Of a stretch of DNA of 64,000 nucleotides, positions 36,590-49,100 are shown in pieces. The DNA comes from Nageia nagi (taxonomy: Eukaryota; Pinophyta), in NCBI GenBank assembly GCA_050084985.1, contig JBITNC010000001.1, forward strand, positions 28,582,001 to 28,646,000, in the 5' to 3' direction. Made by a program: the position numbers and the translations under genes. Every line of letters begins with the position of its first letter. Position 1 is the stretch's first letter. The notes below the pieces were generated by a model, which was given only the letters and a program-made list of their open reading frames with translations, was not told the DNA's origin and made no database searches.

Positions 36590-37686
36590 TCATATTTTTG
36601 GCCAACATATGTCTAACTGATGAAAGGTTCTTTGTGAACCTTGGCACATACAAGACCTCTTTGAGTTGATAGTTGTTCTTTCAAAGTCAAACAAGAACAT
36701 CACCCTTGCCTTCAATATCATGGGATGTGTCATCACCCAATTGAAATTGAATAGGATTTCCATTATCATCCAAGGAAGAAAACCAATCCTTTTGACCATT
36801 CATATGCTTGTAAGCATCAAAATCAACATAACAAGTGGAGGAGATTGAAGGGGTATCTTAATGAAAAAAAGTGAGATTGCTAACATCTTCATTCACTTGA
36901 TCACCATCATTTACAACATTGCCCTATTGTTATCTTCATTGTGATCATCTTTGTTTCCACTCCTCCTAATTCTAAGTGTTTTTCCCTTTTTTTTTTGATT
37001 CTTATTGCTCAAAGAGGCTTGAGAAAATAAGTATACTAATAATCTTACAATTCATTCCCTTTCTTGTCTCTTTGATTGGATACCATGGCTTGTTCTTCTT
37101 CATGGGAGGTCAAATGCAAAGCTTCTTCTTGTTGCAACATATTTACCAACTCTTCAAAGTTAGGTATTTTCTTTAGGATGTTCAATATTATCACAAAGGT
37201 ATGATATTTCTCTAGGTGTGCTCTCATGATAATGGGTACAAGGAGTGTGTCATCCACCTCTTCACCTAAATCCAATAAGGAAGCATAGAGTTTTGCAACT
37301 CTATGAAGAAAGGATTAAATGTTTTACCACTTTTTAGTTTGATGGTGTGTAATTATCCTTGCAAATGTAAAATTTGATTTTTATTCCTTGAGGAAAACAC
37401 TTGCTACAATTTCTTCCATGCTGCTACATCATCTTTGGAGTCTCAAACATGAGGTTGTACATCATATGAAATACCAAGAAGGATGATCATACGAGCTTTT
37501 TTGCTTCTTTGATCAAATGTATTTTGGTCATCACCAGCTATCGTTAGACAAGTTTCTTTGGTAGTTACAATATCCCATAATTATTTGAACTCCAAGATTG
37601 TCTAAATATTTGTCTTCCAAGAGGCATAGTTATTACCCTTCAATAATTGTGAATTAGGTAAAAAACTTTTGGGGCAATTTGGGCCA
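36590..37686 (-). pseudogene. Copia Gag
   Basis: Likely start ATG at 37684-37686 (MAQIAPK), then a shift into PNSQLLKGNNYASWKTNI, the usual opening of copia Gag (UBN2-type). It continues with LWDIVTTKETCLTIAGDDQN, RSKKARMIILLGI and FNPFFIEL, and at 37045-37275 EEVDDTLLVPIIMRAHLEKY and IPNFEELVNMLQQEEALHL. I could not find an intact CCHC knuckle in the following degraded stretch. Confidence 0.82.
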
Positions 37687-39230
37687 TATTACTTTACAAG
37701 TTTCAGAACTATGATTGCATCGATTTGCAAAAAAAAAAATCACTCTCTTTTTGAAGAGTGCAAAAATTTCAATCTTCCTCATGCAAATTTGCCTTCAAGG
37801 TTCAATTTTAAATCTCCTCCAAGGTAAAACTTTAATGCGTTGGATCAAAATAAATTAAATACCTTCAATTTTTAATCATGTACTTAAAAATATTTAAAGC
37901 ACATGTTAAAATTAATTTTTAAGTTATGTTGGAGGGATTTAAACATTTGATCTCTTCTCCTCAAATTTAACACTTTACCAATGCACCAAGTGGCTCTCCT
38001 TGAAACAAATGTGGCTTGGATTATTTTTGTTTGAATCCAATTTTTAGTATCCTCCTTTAAAAATATTTGCTAGGAAAGAATTAATAAACTCCTTCAAAGT
38101 TTATTTTTCTCCTTCGAATTGAATTAATGATGAGAAAATAGGTTGAAATCAATAATTTTATGATGGAAAAATAATAATGTATTAATAATTTCTCCTCCAA
38201 ATATTTTAATCTCCTCCAATATTGTTTCACCTTATAATTTAATTTGGTGGGCAAAATAAATTTTTATTGCTTCTCAAACTTTTATAGGCACTTAGTATTA
38301 AGTCTGCAATCAGGCGAAGTATTTTAACGATCCTCCTTCAAACTTTAGAACTTTGGTTTTAATAAATCAATTTGATTGGCTGAAGTATGGGAGAACATTG
38401 GTCAATAAGAGGAGGAAATGTTTCTAGGATTTTAATGCATGAGGCTGGGTTACATTTGGGTAGGTGCAACTTAGGAGCATGATACAGGCTATTGTGTTGT
38501 ACGCATGCATGGAGTACTAGGGAAGAGAGGTACTCAAATGGGCTTGTGGGCTAGGAGGCCTGCATTTTCACAAGCAAGACTTGATAGCCATGGAGGAGTT
38601 TTGAGGCTATGCTATAACAATGAAGGTTGGTTTGGCCATGTTTTGGATATCTTGCAGCTTGGGGTGCTACAACGATGTTGGGCTCTAGTAGAGTGTGTGA
38701 GGGTGACATGAGGAGGAGAGTCTACGATTTTGGGCATGAGGTAGAAAATTGCTTTAGTAGTTTATGCATGGAGATACATTTAGGATTTATGTAAGGTGGA
38801 AGCAGGGTCTGACTACTAGAAATAGTTTGGTGGCTACAATAGGCAATACATAATGCACAATCACTTACTATAAAACATAGAGACACACTATTCTCAATAT
38901 TTCACATCATCTCAAGTTGGCTGAGGAGGATGGCTCACCAGATGTTGAGACCATGTGGGCTCACTGTGCACATTTTGAGAGGCTCATAGATCCATACTAC
39001 TCTCCACACTCTTCAACATTTTAACTCCTCATATATTTTACACAAAACTATGTTTCACTCTTCTTTTTTAACTGAGTTTCTCATACCTTGCTTAGATATG
39101 CATACTTTCTCTCAGAGGTTAGGAGGGAGGGAGGGATCAAACTTATCTTTTCCTCTCTTTCCAGATCTTGAACACAATGGTTATGGCTCAAGGATCTTCT
39201 TTATTCTTCACTTTCTCAACATAATGTATT
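37687..39230 (-). other. Copia leader, unusually long
   Basis: About 1.5 kb separates the primer site from gag, much more than usual in copia. The part at 38440-38820 is visibly richer in G on the plus strand than its surroundings. No known domain was found, so an insertion or captured sequence is possible. Confidence 0.45.
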
Positions 39231-39244
39231 TCTCTCTAATACCA
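39231..39244 (-). other. Copia primer-binding site, degraded initiator-Met type
   Basis: The minus strand reads TGGTATTAGAGAGA; the intact form is TGGTATCAGAGC. It starts three bases after the LTR. Confidence 0.7.
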
Positions 39245-39247
39245 TAT

Positions 39248-39428
39248 TGTAGAAAATCCAAAATTGATGTATTCCATTAATGAGAAGGGTTTAAATACAA
39301 TAGAGAAGCTGAAGTTACATAAACCCTAATATTAAAATATATAACATTAGTATAAATACTAATGTATTTATTAAAGATATAGATACCTAAAGTATTTATT
39401 ACTATCTAATGTATTATTTCTAATAACA
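39248..39428 (-). repeat. Copia 5' LTR
   Basis: 181 bp, TGTAGAAAATCC to TCTAATAACA on the plus strand, with TG/CA ends. Short LTRs are common in copia. No partner LTR is in the window, so the outer end is less certain. Confidence 0.7.
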
Positions 39429-39893
39429 TCATCAAATAACACATCATTTAGAGAAGTAGATAGGGATGCTTTCTTGGGGTACATGTCTGGGTAGGGTTCA
39501 TCACCACTTCTAAGAATTTGTTAGTATGTGGAGTTGAAGATGAAGGTGCAGAATTAAGATGTCCCAATTGATCACCCATCTTTGGATTTCTCCCACATCA
39601 TCTTGCTTAACTTTGGAGTTTTCACAAGGGAGAATGTGTTAGTAGCTCAAAACCACGATTGGTAAAGCTTTAGGTGGTGGGAACACCTTATATGGACAAG
39701 AGTGCATTAGAGTCTAGTGCATGTGGGATAAACCCACAAGGATTATAGATAACAGTTGGATTGCCACATCATCAAATAATACATCATTTAGAGATTAAAT
39801 TTAGAGAAGTAGATGGGGCTGCTTCCTTGTGCACGTATCTGGGTAGGGTTCATCACCACTTTTAAGCATTGGCTAGTACATGGAGTTGAAGAT
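39425..39893. repeat. Direct duplication, period about 338 bp
   Basis: ACATCATCAAATAACACATC at 39426 recurs at 39764 with one change. Both copies continue through TTTAGAG..AAGTAGAT, GGGTAGGGTTCATCACCACT and TGGAGTTGAAGATG. The second has a 13-bp insertion. The first copy abuts the copia LTR. Confidence 0.8.
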
Positions 39894-41210
39894 GATTTAT
39901 TTAGTAAATTTATTTATTATTTGTTGATTTTTGTTCATTTTTAGTGTGGATACCATCACCATAGGGGATAAAAGAATAGCTATTTTAACAAGTGTATTAG
40001 ATGAAAAGTCTTTAACATGTAACGTGCTTTATTGTTAAGTTGATGAACTAAAGGAAGAATTTTATCCATGGGTTGATCAAGTATGTGATAGTTATAAGTA
40101 TTTAATTTTATCTTTGATTCAAAAAAACCTTTGTTAATCAATCAAATATAATATAAATTATTGTAACAGGTCGTGTAGATTCTTGTTCTACTTTTGAAAT
40201 TTTATTTCCATGAGGAAGTTAGGAAGGTTGCAGTTTTAGGTATTCTCAAATGTTTTTTCAACATTTAAAGCATTATCAAATTTAAATGTCAAAATTTACT
40301 TCTTTTTTCTTTATTTTTTTATGTAGCTATGTCAGAGATTCTTTGAGTTAGAAAATTGGTTGTGGATAAAGGAAAAGCTTATAGTTAGGATGAATCATAT
40401 GTTAAGTAACTTTTAGAATATATTATTTCTTCTCTTGTTGAAGCATTGAATAAGCTTAGACAAATCCTCTGACACTTACTTGGTCACTCTAGTTTATATG
40501 TATTAAATGGTCAATGTTCTAATACTATCTTGAATTATAAATATAATTTATCAATTTTAATTATGTTAGTGCTAATTGAACCGATGTGGCATGCCATGAA
40601 CTAGAAACTGAGATCATTATCGACATGTTAAGTTCATTGAATGAATGCATTCAAGTGATTATCCTATATATAAAATATAGACATTTTCATGTCAATTTGA
40701 TTAACATACTTTCATATGAGGGTTGAATTGAAATGTATATTTTGTATGTGTTTATATTTATTTTTGTATTTATAATTAAAATGTAATATTTGATTTGAAA
40801 AGAATAAAATATAAAATATATTAATAATATTTTACTTTTTGCAAGTCATTAAAATACCTTAAGACTAATATTTCTTAGTATTTATCAAATATGGATACAA
40901 ACAACTTCTGAAATAATACAAACATTAGTTATATGTAGGGTAAATATTAACATTTAGAATTATTTATTTGTGTATAAATGCATATTGTTGGATTGTTTCT
41001 TGAGATAGAATAAATTAAGAAAATATTTGATAAATTCAAGCATACCATCATAACTAGCATGAGTAGAAAAGGTTTTATTTCACATATTTTAAAAATGTTG
41101 TTATTAAATATTTATACAAATAGATAATATTGTGGATTGTTGATATTTTATTTTCAAGTGAATATAACTGCTTATGTATATTGATGCAGTATTTGTGAAA
41201 GTTTATTTTT
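39894..41210. other. No gene seen
   Basis: Very AT-rich, stops in all frames, no repeats recognised. Confidence 0.4.
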
Positions 41211-41442
41211 AATACTATAGAGTCATCATGTTGAATTATTTTTTAGGAATATTATATAATTATAGAGAGAAGAGATGGAGAGGGAGATGTAAGAATCACA
41301 TGATATAAGAAATACTTGAAGGAAATATGTTTCCTTCAAGTTTTTTCTTTCATGCGATTCTTACATCTCTCTATCCATCTCTTCACTCTATAATTATACA
41401 TGATTCTTGAGAAATAGTTCAATATTATGATTCTATAGTATT
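41211..41442. repeat. 230-bp foldback (near-palindromic inverted repeat)
   Basis: The arms run from AATACTATAG (41211) to CTATAGTATT (41433-41442) with the centre near 41327. TTATAGAGAGAAGAGATGGA on the left pairs with the reverse of TCCATCTCTTCACTCTATAA on the right. The centre CTTGAAGGAAATA/TGTTTCCTTCAAG is almost perfect. Pairing is roughly 85-90% by eye over both ~113-bp arms. It could be a MITE-type foldback or a small-RNA hairpin. Confidence 0.85.
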
Positions 41443-41522
41443 TGAAATATATGCATAGCCTCTCTATAAATTGTTATAGAGATGTTTTTATATTATTTTA
41501 AATAAAAGGGATTTAGAAACTA

Positions 41523-41590
41523 TTTTAAACCCCCTTCAAAAGTACTTTTGGTGGCTTTTTTAAATCCCCTTTGAAAGTACTTTTAATGGC
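41523..41590. repeat. Two-copy ~36-bp tandem repeat
   Basis: TTTAAACCCCCTTCAAAAGT and TTTAAATCCCCTTTGAAAGT, each followed by ACTTTT..TGGC. About 36 bp apart. Confidence 0.65.
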
Positions 41591-42656
41591 AAGTACACAT
41601 TATTACTTTAAATACCTAGAAGATGGTTTAAGGGAGCTTAGATGGTGAGAAATTTAATTTTAGTATCAACAACATAGAGTCAATACGTTTAGTGACACCA
41701 TTAATGATGGTGATCATGATACCACCACTAAAGCTATTTGGAAAGGGTTTTGAGCTACCACCAAAGGCCTTTTTTGGTCTAGTGATTGGATGATCAAATT
41801 CTACCTATTCCAATTAACAATTTACATTTGAAATCATATTCCAATTAGATGTTAGCAAGATGCTATTAGTTATCTTGTATATTAATGTACATATAAGTGA
41901 TTAGTGTTAGGTCATTAATGTAAGTTTATTTGGACTATTGATTACATTTGGTAAGTATGGAAGTGAATGGTCCATATTGGATTTTTTTTCCAGTGATGAG
42001 ATTAGTGTATGAGAGAATTTAATGTTTCATAGAACTCGAATAAATCACCACTCTTCAATAACCTATCCATTTTACATGCATGCAATGTGATAATCTAAAG
42101 TTGAGATGAGAGCCAAACTAATAACTATGAGAGAGAGACAACCTAACATTTGAAGCTAAAGAGGATTTGTGATTTATGCAAACTAGGAGTGGAAGGATGA
42201 GTGTAGAGAAAGATAAAGATAAAGGGAAAGGATCAAATCAAGATAAAACCTTGTAAATACCAATAATCATCTTGAAGTAAACAAAATAAAATAGGATGAG
42301 AAAACAGAGTGCTATATTAGAAGGAATTGAAGATACACATATTATAGGATGCCACAAAATTTTGAAAGGTAAGACTCAAGCCCTATAATTTGAAAGTGAT
42401 GCAAATGCCATGCAAAGATCCCCAAAGAATAATTTGTTATATTAGTTTATTCCCAAAAGATGTCACCCTACACCCAAATTGATTAAATTAGTTTAAGAAT
42501 TTGCTAACCCAAAAGAAAGAGTTGTAAGGAATGCAAGTGGGTATGTTGAAGTGGATTTCATAAAAAAAGATATAACACAAGTCTTCCAAGTCCCAAACAC
42601 ATACAAGCTAATTTACATACATATAAGGGAACAAAAGGGCCTACTATGGTGATAAA
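41591..42656. other. No gene seen
   Basis: AT-rich, no coherent translation. Confidence 0.4.
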
Positions 42657-44440
42657 ATGCTCACTTGGCTAAATAAAAACTCCAAGAAGGTTTATACTAA
42701 AATACTTAAGGAAGAATTCTCTATAACAAGCTTTAGGAATGATTTGCAGATGGTCCTTTCTATGATTGCAATATCCCTAGGGGAAAGGTCAGATAGCATA
42801 ATGGTGCATCACCATTTGGACCTAGAATATGTTATTATTTATCCTACCCATCCAATCATATTTGATTAGCCAGACTATATTTCTAGATATATTATTAAAC
42901 AAATGATAAACATCCTAGAAATAGGGGTATTGTCTTATGTATCATACATTATTTGGTTCATGATTTTTTAGAATCATGGTAAATTCACTCAAGTACCATT
43001 GAGCATGCATGATCATAACAATATACTTATTTTTTTGTATGAGTAGATGAACATGTTAAGCTCATTAGATAATTATTACAACTTCGTGAACCATTTCCTT
43101 GGCCTTGCTTTCTCTTTAGTCTCAAGTTTTGTTATACCAAGATTATCAATCCAAACCCATGGGGCTCTATAAACAAAGACTATGAAAAAATGATATTGGT
43201 ACTTCATGACCAGTTACACGATCATCAAATTATATGGATTTAGTGGGAGGTCGATATTTCTTCGATTATATGTCATAAACTAATTATTTGGGCTAGAGTT
43301 CTGCAAATAATTGAATTATGTGGATATGAAGTGGGGTATTAGGGCTAAGAAAGCATCATTATATAGCTTAACCTTATCTTAACAAGAGATAGTAAAAAAA
43401 AGGATGTACTACTCAACCTCAAGTTGATGAAGATCTTGGATGAATGGGATTATGACCCAAAAATAATTTCCTAGGGAAAATAAGGCCATGAACAAGAAGG
43501 CTAATAAATACTATAGTAGTTCTCAACCCGAAGTGGAACAATAGAGAAAAAAGAACAAAGATAAACTAAAAATACCTAATAATGTATCAATGGTCAAATA
43601 TATTTCTACATGGAGAGATTTCTACATAAAGGTAAAGAAATATGAGCTTATGGGGCTAACATTGGGAAAAGCAATAATGAAACATTTAAGGGAAAGTGGT
43701 TGGTCCACCATTAAGAAACATGCTTTCATCCAATATCATAACAAATTAAACACCAAAATCGTTGCATGGGAAAATGAATTAGATTAGAAATTCAACAACT
43801 TATATGATTAAGAAAATAAATATGAGAAGTCTGAAGGTGTAGAGTTTGACGAAGAAGACTCTAAAGAGAAAGAAGAAGAAGCTAAGGAATTGAAAAATTC
43901 AAATGAGAAAAATTCATTAGGAGATCTCATAGCACAAGAAGGAATCTTGGAATAACAAGAACTATAAGTGGTGTAGGTTAGGCCATCTCAACAAGTTCTA
44001 AAGAAAAAGAGGTCTTGCTATCATGAAGGAAAGGAGAGCCCAAATAAGGAGAAAGCATCAAACAGGGAAGGACTAAAAATCCTATTTTTAGAACCTCAAG
44101 TATGTACATTCCAACTCCTCCTTCTCCTATTCTTAACACTTCTACTATAGCTACTCCTACACCAGATCAATTCATGATTGCACTATGACACTCTCCATAA
44201 CCCACTCAAAATCTCATACCATCTTCTCTATTTTTGACCCAAGCCATATCCTAGGTCATATACACATCACCTATCACCCAATAAAATCCCCAATCCATAG
44301 CAAAAAGCATTCTAAAAATTCCTTATAGTATCAACCCAAATGCATACTACACTTCAACCTAATGAATCCATTATTTCCACCACATATTTTGAAATAATGC
44401 ACACCTTGGTGACCATCTCATCATTTATTTCTATTAGAGG
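42657..44440 (+). pseudogene. Decayed ORF of unknown type
   Basis: One plus-strand frame stays readable for about 1.8 kb with some 20 stops: MLTWLNKNSKKVYTKILKEE, LGERSDSIMVHHHLDLEYVI, LSSLDNYYNFVNHFLGLAFS, MVKYISTWRDFYIKVKKYEL, RESGWSTIKKHAFIQYHNKL, then an acidic Glu/Lys-rich stretch (EFDEEDSKEKEEEAKELKNS). Codon-like order over this length suggests an old gene or transposon ORF. I do not recognise a family. No LTR or terminal repeat was found around it. Confidence 0.45.
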
Positions 44441-45400
44441 CTAATAGATATCAACCTAAGTAATTTTCTAATAGTACCACAAAATGCAAAGTGAGTAAGA
44501 GAATTGGATAAATGAGAAGTTCAAGAGTGTCTTGACCCTGGAAGGTCAAGTCAAGTTACAAAGCCAAATTGACCCAAAAGGAAAAAAGTTAGATTTGGCC
44601 ATTACTTAGGACAAACCTCTACGAGAGACCATCTAAGGATTGACTAACAAAGTCACTCAACTGTGTTATTCTACATATCCTGAGAGGATAAGAATAAGTT
44701 TCTCCATACCTCTGTTGACTTGGTAAAGAATGATGCAACTAGATATGAGGCCAAATACAAGAAAGATGCAAATATAAATGTCCTTTTGGATACTCAATTA
44801 AATACTACCAAGGAATATATCAAAGCCTTGACCAAATAGGTCAATGACTTAACCTATATGTTAAGCCAAGCACCATCTAGCAAGGAGTTGAAGTAAAACG
44901 AGGAGGCTTTGGAGATAAAGATAACATAATTAACCCAAAAGAAGAAACAATTTGAACTCATGAAGTAGTGTTGGCTCATAAATATGAATACATCAAGCAA
45001 AGGAAAAGGGATATAGAATCCAAAAACAACTTGGTGTCTTAAAAAGATATAGAAATGGTAGTTACGACTGTGGAGTTATCATAAAAGGATGTTGAGATAG
45101 TCTTTAGGTTAAGATCAATAGTACAAAGAGATGATCTCATTAATAAAGATAATTTGGTCACATAGAAAGATGAAAATATAGTTGATTTAAACAGATAAAT
45201 ATTAGCCCAAAAATAGATAGTTGAATTCAATACCATTGTGCTGGCTAATTTGAAAATGAAATACTAAGGAAAGTGATTCGAAATGGATTTTGGACTTGAA
45301 AAAAATAAAATTCTTCAATGTTGTATTTTGTTCTCTTCAATAGAAGTACTCTCCGCTAGCTTACCAACACTTTTGATGGCAACAAAATCTAATATCTTAT
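44441..45400 (+). pseudogene. Possible C-terminal, coiled-coil-like part of the same unknown ORF
   Basis: In shifted frames: DLVKNDATRYEAKYKKDANI, LLDTQLNTTKEYIKALTK, VNDLTYMLSQAPSSKELK, EALEIKITQLTQKKKQFELM. Charged and heptad-like. Association with the preceding frame is inference. Confidence 0.35.
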
Positions 45401-45589
45401 AGAGGAGATATTAAGGTTTGAAAATTTTAATTAAATAGCAATTAAAGATTACTATCTAATTGTTCAAAAGTTTTTTGATTTTATTTATAAATACCAAAAG
45501 CTCAAATATTGAAATATTCCATGAAGTATGTACGTTGATGTTCAAGTTTGACAAACTAAATGTGACTAAGGTAATGGACGCCAACGTAG

Positions 45590-46180
45590 AGATGTTAGTG
45601 GTCCCGCGCAGTGGTGGAAAGAATATACCAATAGTGAAGTTAAGAGCAGATGACTTCCACGTCAGAGCCATCACCGTACAAAGAAGGAAAGCCCATGATT
45701 TTGGAAGAACCATCTGGATGAATGGGAATGCAAAAGAATAGGCAGTCATCCCTGTCATATATAATGCCCCCTGCCAGCCTAAAACCAATGAGATAGTTGA
45801 TGTGGAGGTCAAAATAGGATCCATAGTCCATAAGGAGTATCCACCATGGGAGACTTCGAACGCTGGAAGAAAAGAAGGAAGTTGCCTGCGTACATATGAT
45901 CGGATGGAGCCATCAGTGAGACCTCCTACAAAACTACTAACGTTGGATAAAGAAGAGCCTGCTAGCGCACATATAGACTGATTATGTAGCTGCCCAAAGT
46001 AGACTCATTAGAAACTAGTTTCCGACAAAGTGGAGAATAAACGTTAGAGGCCACCATTACTTATACCATATGGAGTGGCATCGCTAAAGGAGTTCGTTGA
46101 GCGCTGGCCAAAATGGGATCTTATCCCTTATTTGAAATCCAAAGCGCCATATGGCGCATCTTTATGGAGGTCGCCCACAA
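45590..46180. other. CpG-rich island in CpG-poor DNA
   Basis: I count about 20 CpG in roughly 600 bp, several times the surrounding density, including CCCGCGCAG, CTTCGAACGCTGG and AAGCGCCATATGGCGCA (palindromic core). Both strands have open frames at its left end (45460-45741 plus; 45456-45824 minus), neither recognised. It may be a younger insertion, a promoter relic or a captured gene piece. Confidence 0.55.
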
Positions 46181-49100
46181 GGAATAAAAGGTATGATATG
46201 GCAAGTAAATTTGGTATTTTTTATGGTAATTAATATTGAATCATTAATAGTAGATGAAATTTGCTATTAAATGATAAAATCAAAACAAATCGTATGACAA
46301 AAATTAAATTAAGATCAAATTATAGGAAGGTTTAAAATAAAGAAGATTGTTTGCTATATGAAGCCAAAAGTGAGATGGACTGAATATTTTGTTGTTGTAA
46401 CCATAACTCCTAAAAATGTAAACCCTTATGTTATAAAAGGGTATTGGGGGTATGGATTTGTTTAGTTCCCTTTTCTTTGGGATCCCTCCTATATGGGAGA
46501 ACATGTTCATGTGTGTGTGAAAAGCTCCAAGTGTGTGTGGGATTTACATTATGTATGTAAAATGTGTTTGTAAAAAAAGAAGAAGACCATGGACAAGATC
46601 ATATCCATGGAAGGTTGAGAAGAAAAATCAAGCATGGAGGAGATCATTTCCATGGAGAAAGAATTAAATGACATAATCACCATGATGAAAAGAAGACAAA
46701 GAGTAGTTCTAAAAATATCGACCCAAGACAAGAGATATGGAATTATGCTCAAGGACTTCCAATAAGAAGAGAGTCATTTTCTAAACAAGAGATTCGGTAG
46801 TGACCTACAATGATTGTGTGATTCAACTTTGACAAGCAAATTAATGATATCTAAATATCATACAAGTGATATTGTAAAAGGGTGCCTATAATAATGGATT
46901 GCTATTTGCTAGTTGTAGACGACATCAATCGAACTAAGATAAAAACTATGTTAATCTTTTTATGTGATTAATTTTTATTTTTGCAAGCACTAAAATGTAT
47001 AAATTATGAAGATCCAAATTAAATCCTAAAGTAAGGTTTATGGATCAGAAAGATTACTCAAAAACTCAAAGGACTATCTTGGATGAAAGAATATATATAG
47101 TGTAGTTGGAATGCATTGGTAGGATTTTTGTACCACCTACATAGAGTTCAAGCCACTATTGACACTAGAAAAAGAGAAGCTCGGGTGGAATTATACATCA
47201 TGGATCATTCTTCTAATGTACAACTTGATGCAACTCATGCAAGAGATAGGAAAATAATGATTATTTAGGTGGCAAGTATTGTAGATCTAGAGAAATTCAT
47301 TATGGGAGGAAAATAGTATAAGGACGATCTTGAGAAAGAACTAAGCTCAGTACAAGAAGATTTGGTTTCTAATAGAGGGAGAATTCCAAATTATCATCAA
47401 CATAATGATTGATGATGTGATTGAGTTTGCCTCGTAAGCATTCCCATATTCAGATGAGAATATCTTCATATTCATGGAGATATTAAATTCTATAATAACT
47501 AAGGTGCAAGAAGTATCCTGAAAATACAAAAGAACTATCTGACAAGAAGATGAACAACTTGATCTCAATAGATTTCAAGTTATTCACTTTTTAAGATACA
47601 TCACTAAAGGAATGGGCTCTAGTACAAGCAATATTGGGGTTACAAGAAGGAGGAGTATGAAAGTTTGAGGCCAATGAATATGTGGAAAAAATATCCCCTG
47701 AAGTCACCAATTATATATGTATATATTAGATTATAAGGATATTATTTATGTTTTATAAGATTAAGTAGGAATATGCTACAAGTGTATAATAGAAATTATT
47801 TTGGGGCCTAATAACATAAGTAAAAAGGAAACGCTTAAGTAATTTCAAGTGATGACATCAATAAGGAGAGTTAGCAGAGCATCTGGTAAGTGAAGGCTTT
47901 TAAAAGCTCTAAGTTTGGGGGTATATATGAGGTTACATCAACATTCAATGGAAAGAATACCTATAAATAATACAAAGAAAAATTATCACTTCTGGGACAT
48001 GTTGAGGCATTGACGTTGGGATCTTCTAAATATGTTAAGTCTATGTTAAAGAGAATAATGACATCAATTGGGAAAAAGGATAGTGTCGATGAAGGAAATA
48101 ACATTATCCTTAGGGATTCCCTCTCATGATATCAACACCTACCATATGGATGCCTGGTTAGTAAAGTCATGAAGAAGAAGTACGAAGCAAGAATGAAGTG
48201 ACATCATCCAAACTTTAAAAGATGATTGTGAACTATTAAAATGATGTTAGCAACACCAAGTCAAAAACTTGATAAGTATTTGGAATTGTAACATGAAAGT
48301 AAAAAGGACATGCATAAGCCCGAATAGCTAGTAAACTAAAGTGACGATGTTGATAATACTTCAATGACCAATTTTGAACTAATTCCAAAGGGATGATGAG
48401 GATACTAATAGTAACTCTAAGTTTAACATCCATAAGGAAGCAAAAGCCATGGTTAAACATAGATATGATATGCAAAGGTCTATATATCTAGTAATCTTAC
48501 TTGACAACATTCCCAAAGCAACCTCTAATGCAAAAGAAGTAGTTACAATAGCAATGATCATTGAGATGGTAATTGAAGGAGATGAGGAGAAAAAATTCAT
48601 AACTGGATCAACTAAACCATGCATACCGCATGAAGGGGACACTTTAGTGTTCTGGATGATTTTTATAAGCATTAGTTTTAGTTTTATTTAAAGGTTAACT
48701 TTGATGTAGTCGAATGATAGTTGTTATCAACAGTGAAAGATTAAGATTAGTTAGTTATTCCAATGCAATTTCACCTATAAATATAAGTCAAATCAATGTA
48801 GTAAGGGTCAAATATTTAAGTGTTTTTTCTTTGCAATATTACTAAGGCTACTATTTGAATACAAGTATGACATGTTTGACATTTCTTCAATCATTTTTTA
48901 GTATATGTACTTAAATTATTTTGTATAAGTTTGTATATTGAATTAGTGTATCATAATGTTATATTTGGCTAGTACTTCTAGTTAAGGTGATATAATTTGT
49001 GGCTATTAATTTACATGTCCTTCTAATTGTTCCTCTTAAGCAAGCCTGAGATGGTCAAGGATGTTCATTTTAATTAATTTTTTTGCACTCTTGTCTCTGT

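Larger units (their letters stand above)
34490..39428 (-). mobile_element. Ty1/copia element, 3' end truncated
   Basis: Minus-strand copia element with a short 5' LTR (39248-39428), a degraded initiator-Met primer site, an unusually long leader, gag, integrase and reverse transcriptase in copia order. It breaks off after the YVDD region near 34490, so RNase H and the 3' LTR are missing. The break lies about 110 bp from the 57-bp array. Confidence 0.87.

Noticed and set aside
41211-41442. Assigning a named microRNA
   Set aside because: The hairpin is too long and too well paired along its length for a typical plant precursor, and no known mature sequence was recognised.
42657-45400. Functional host gene
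   Set aside because: About 20 in-frame stops and frame changes, no clear exon borders, no recognised family.
45456-45824. Minus-strand 122-codon frame, hydrophobic
   Set aside because: No recognisable family. Overlaps an equally open plus-strand frame in the CpG-rich part, so coding status cannot be decided.
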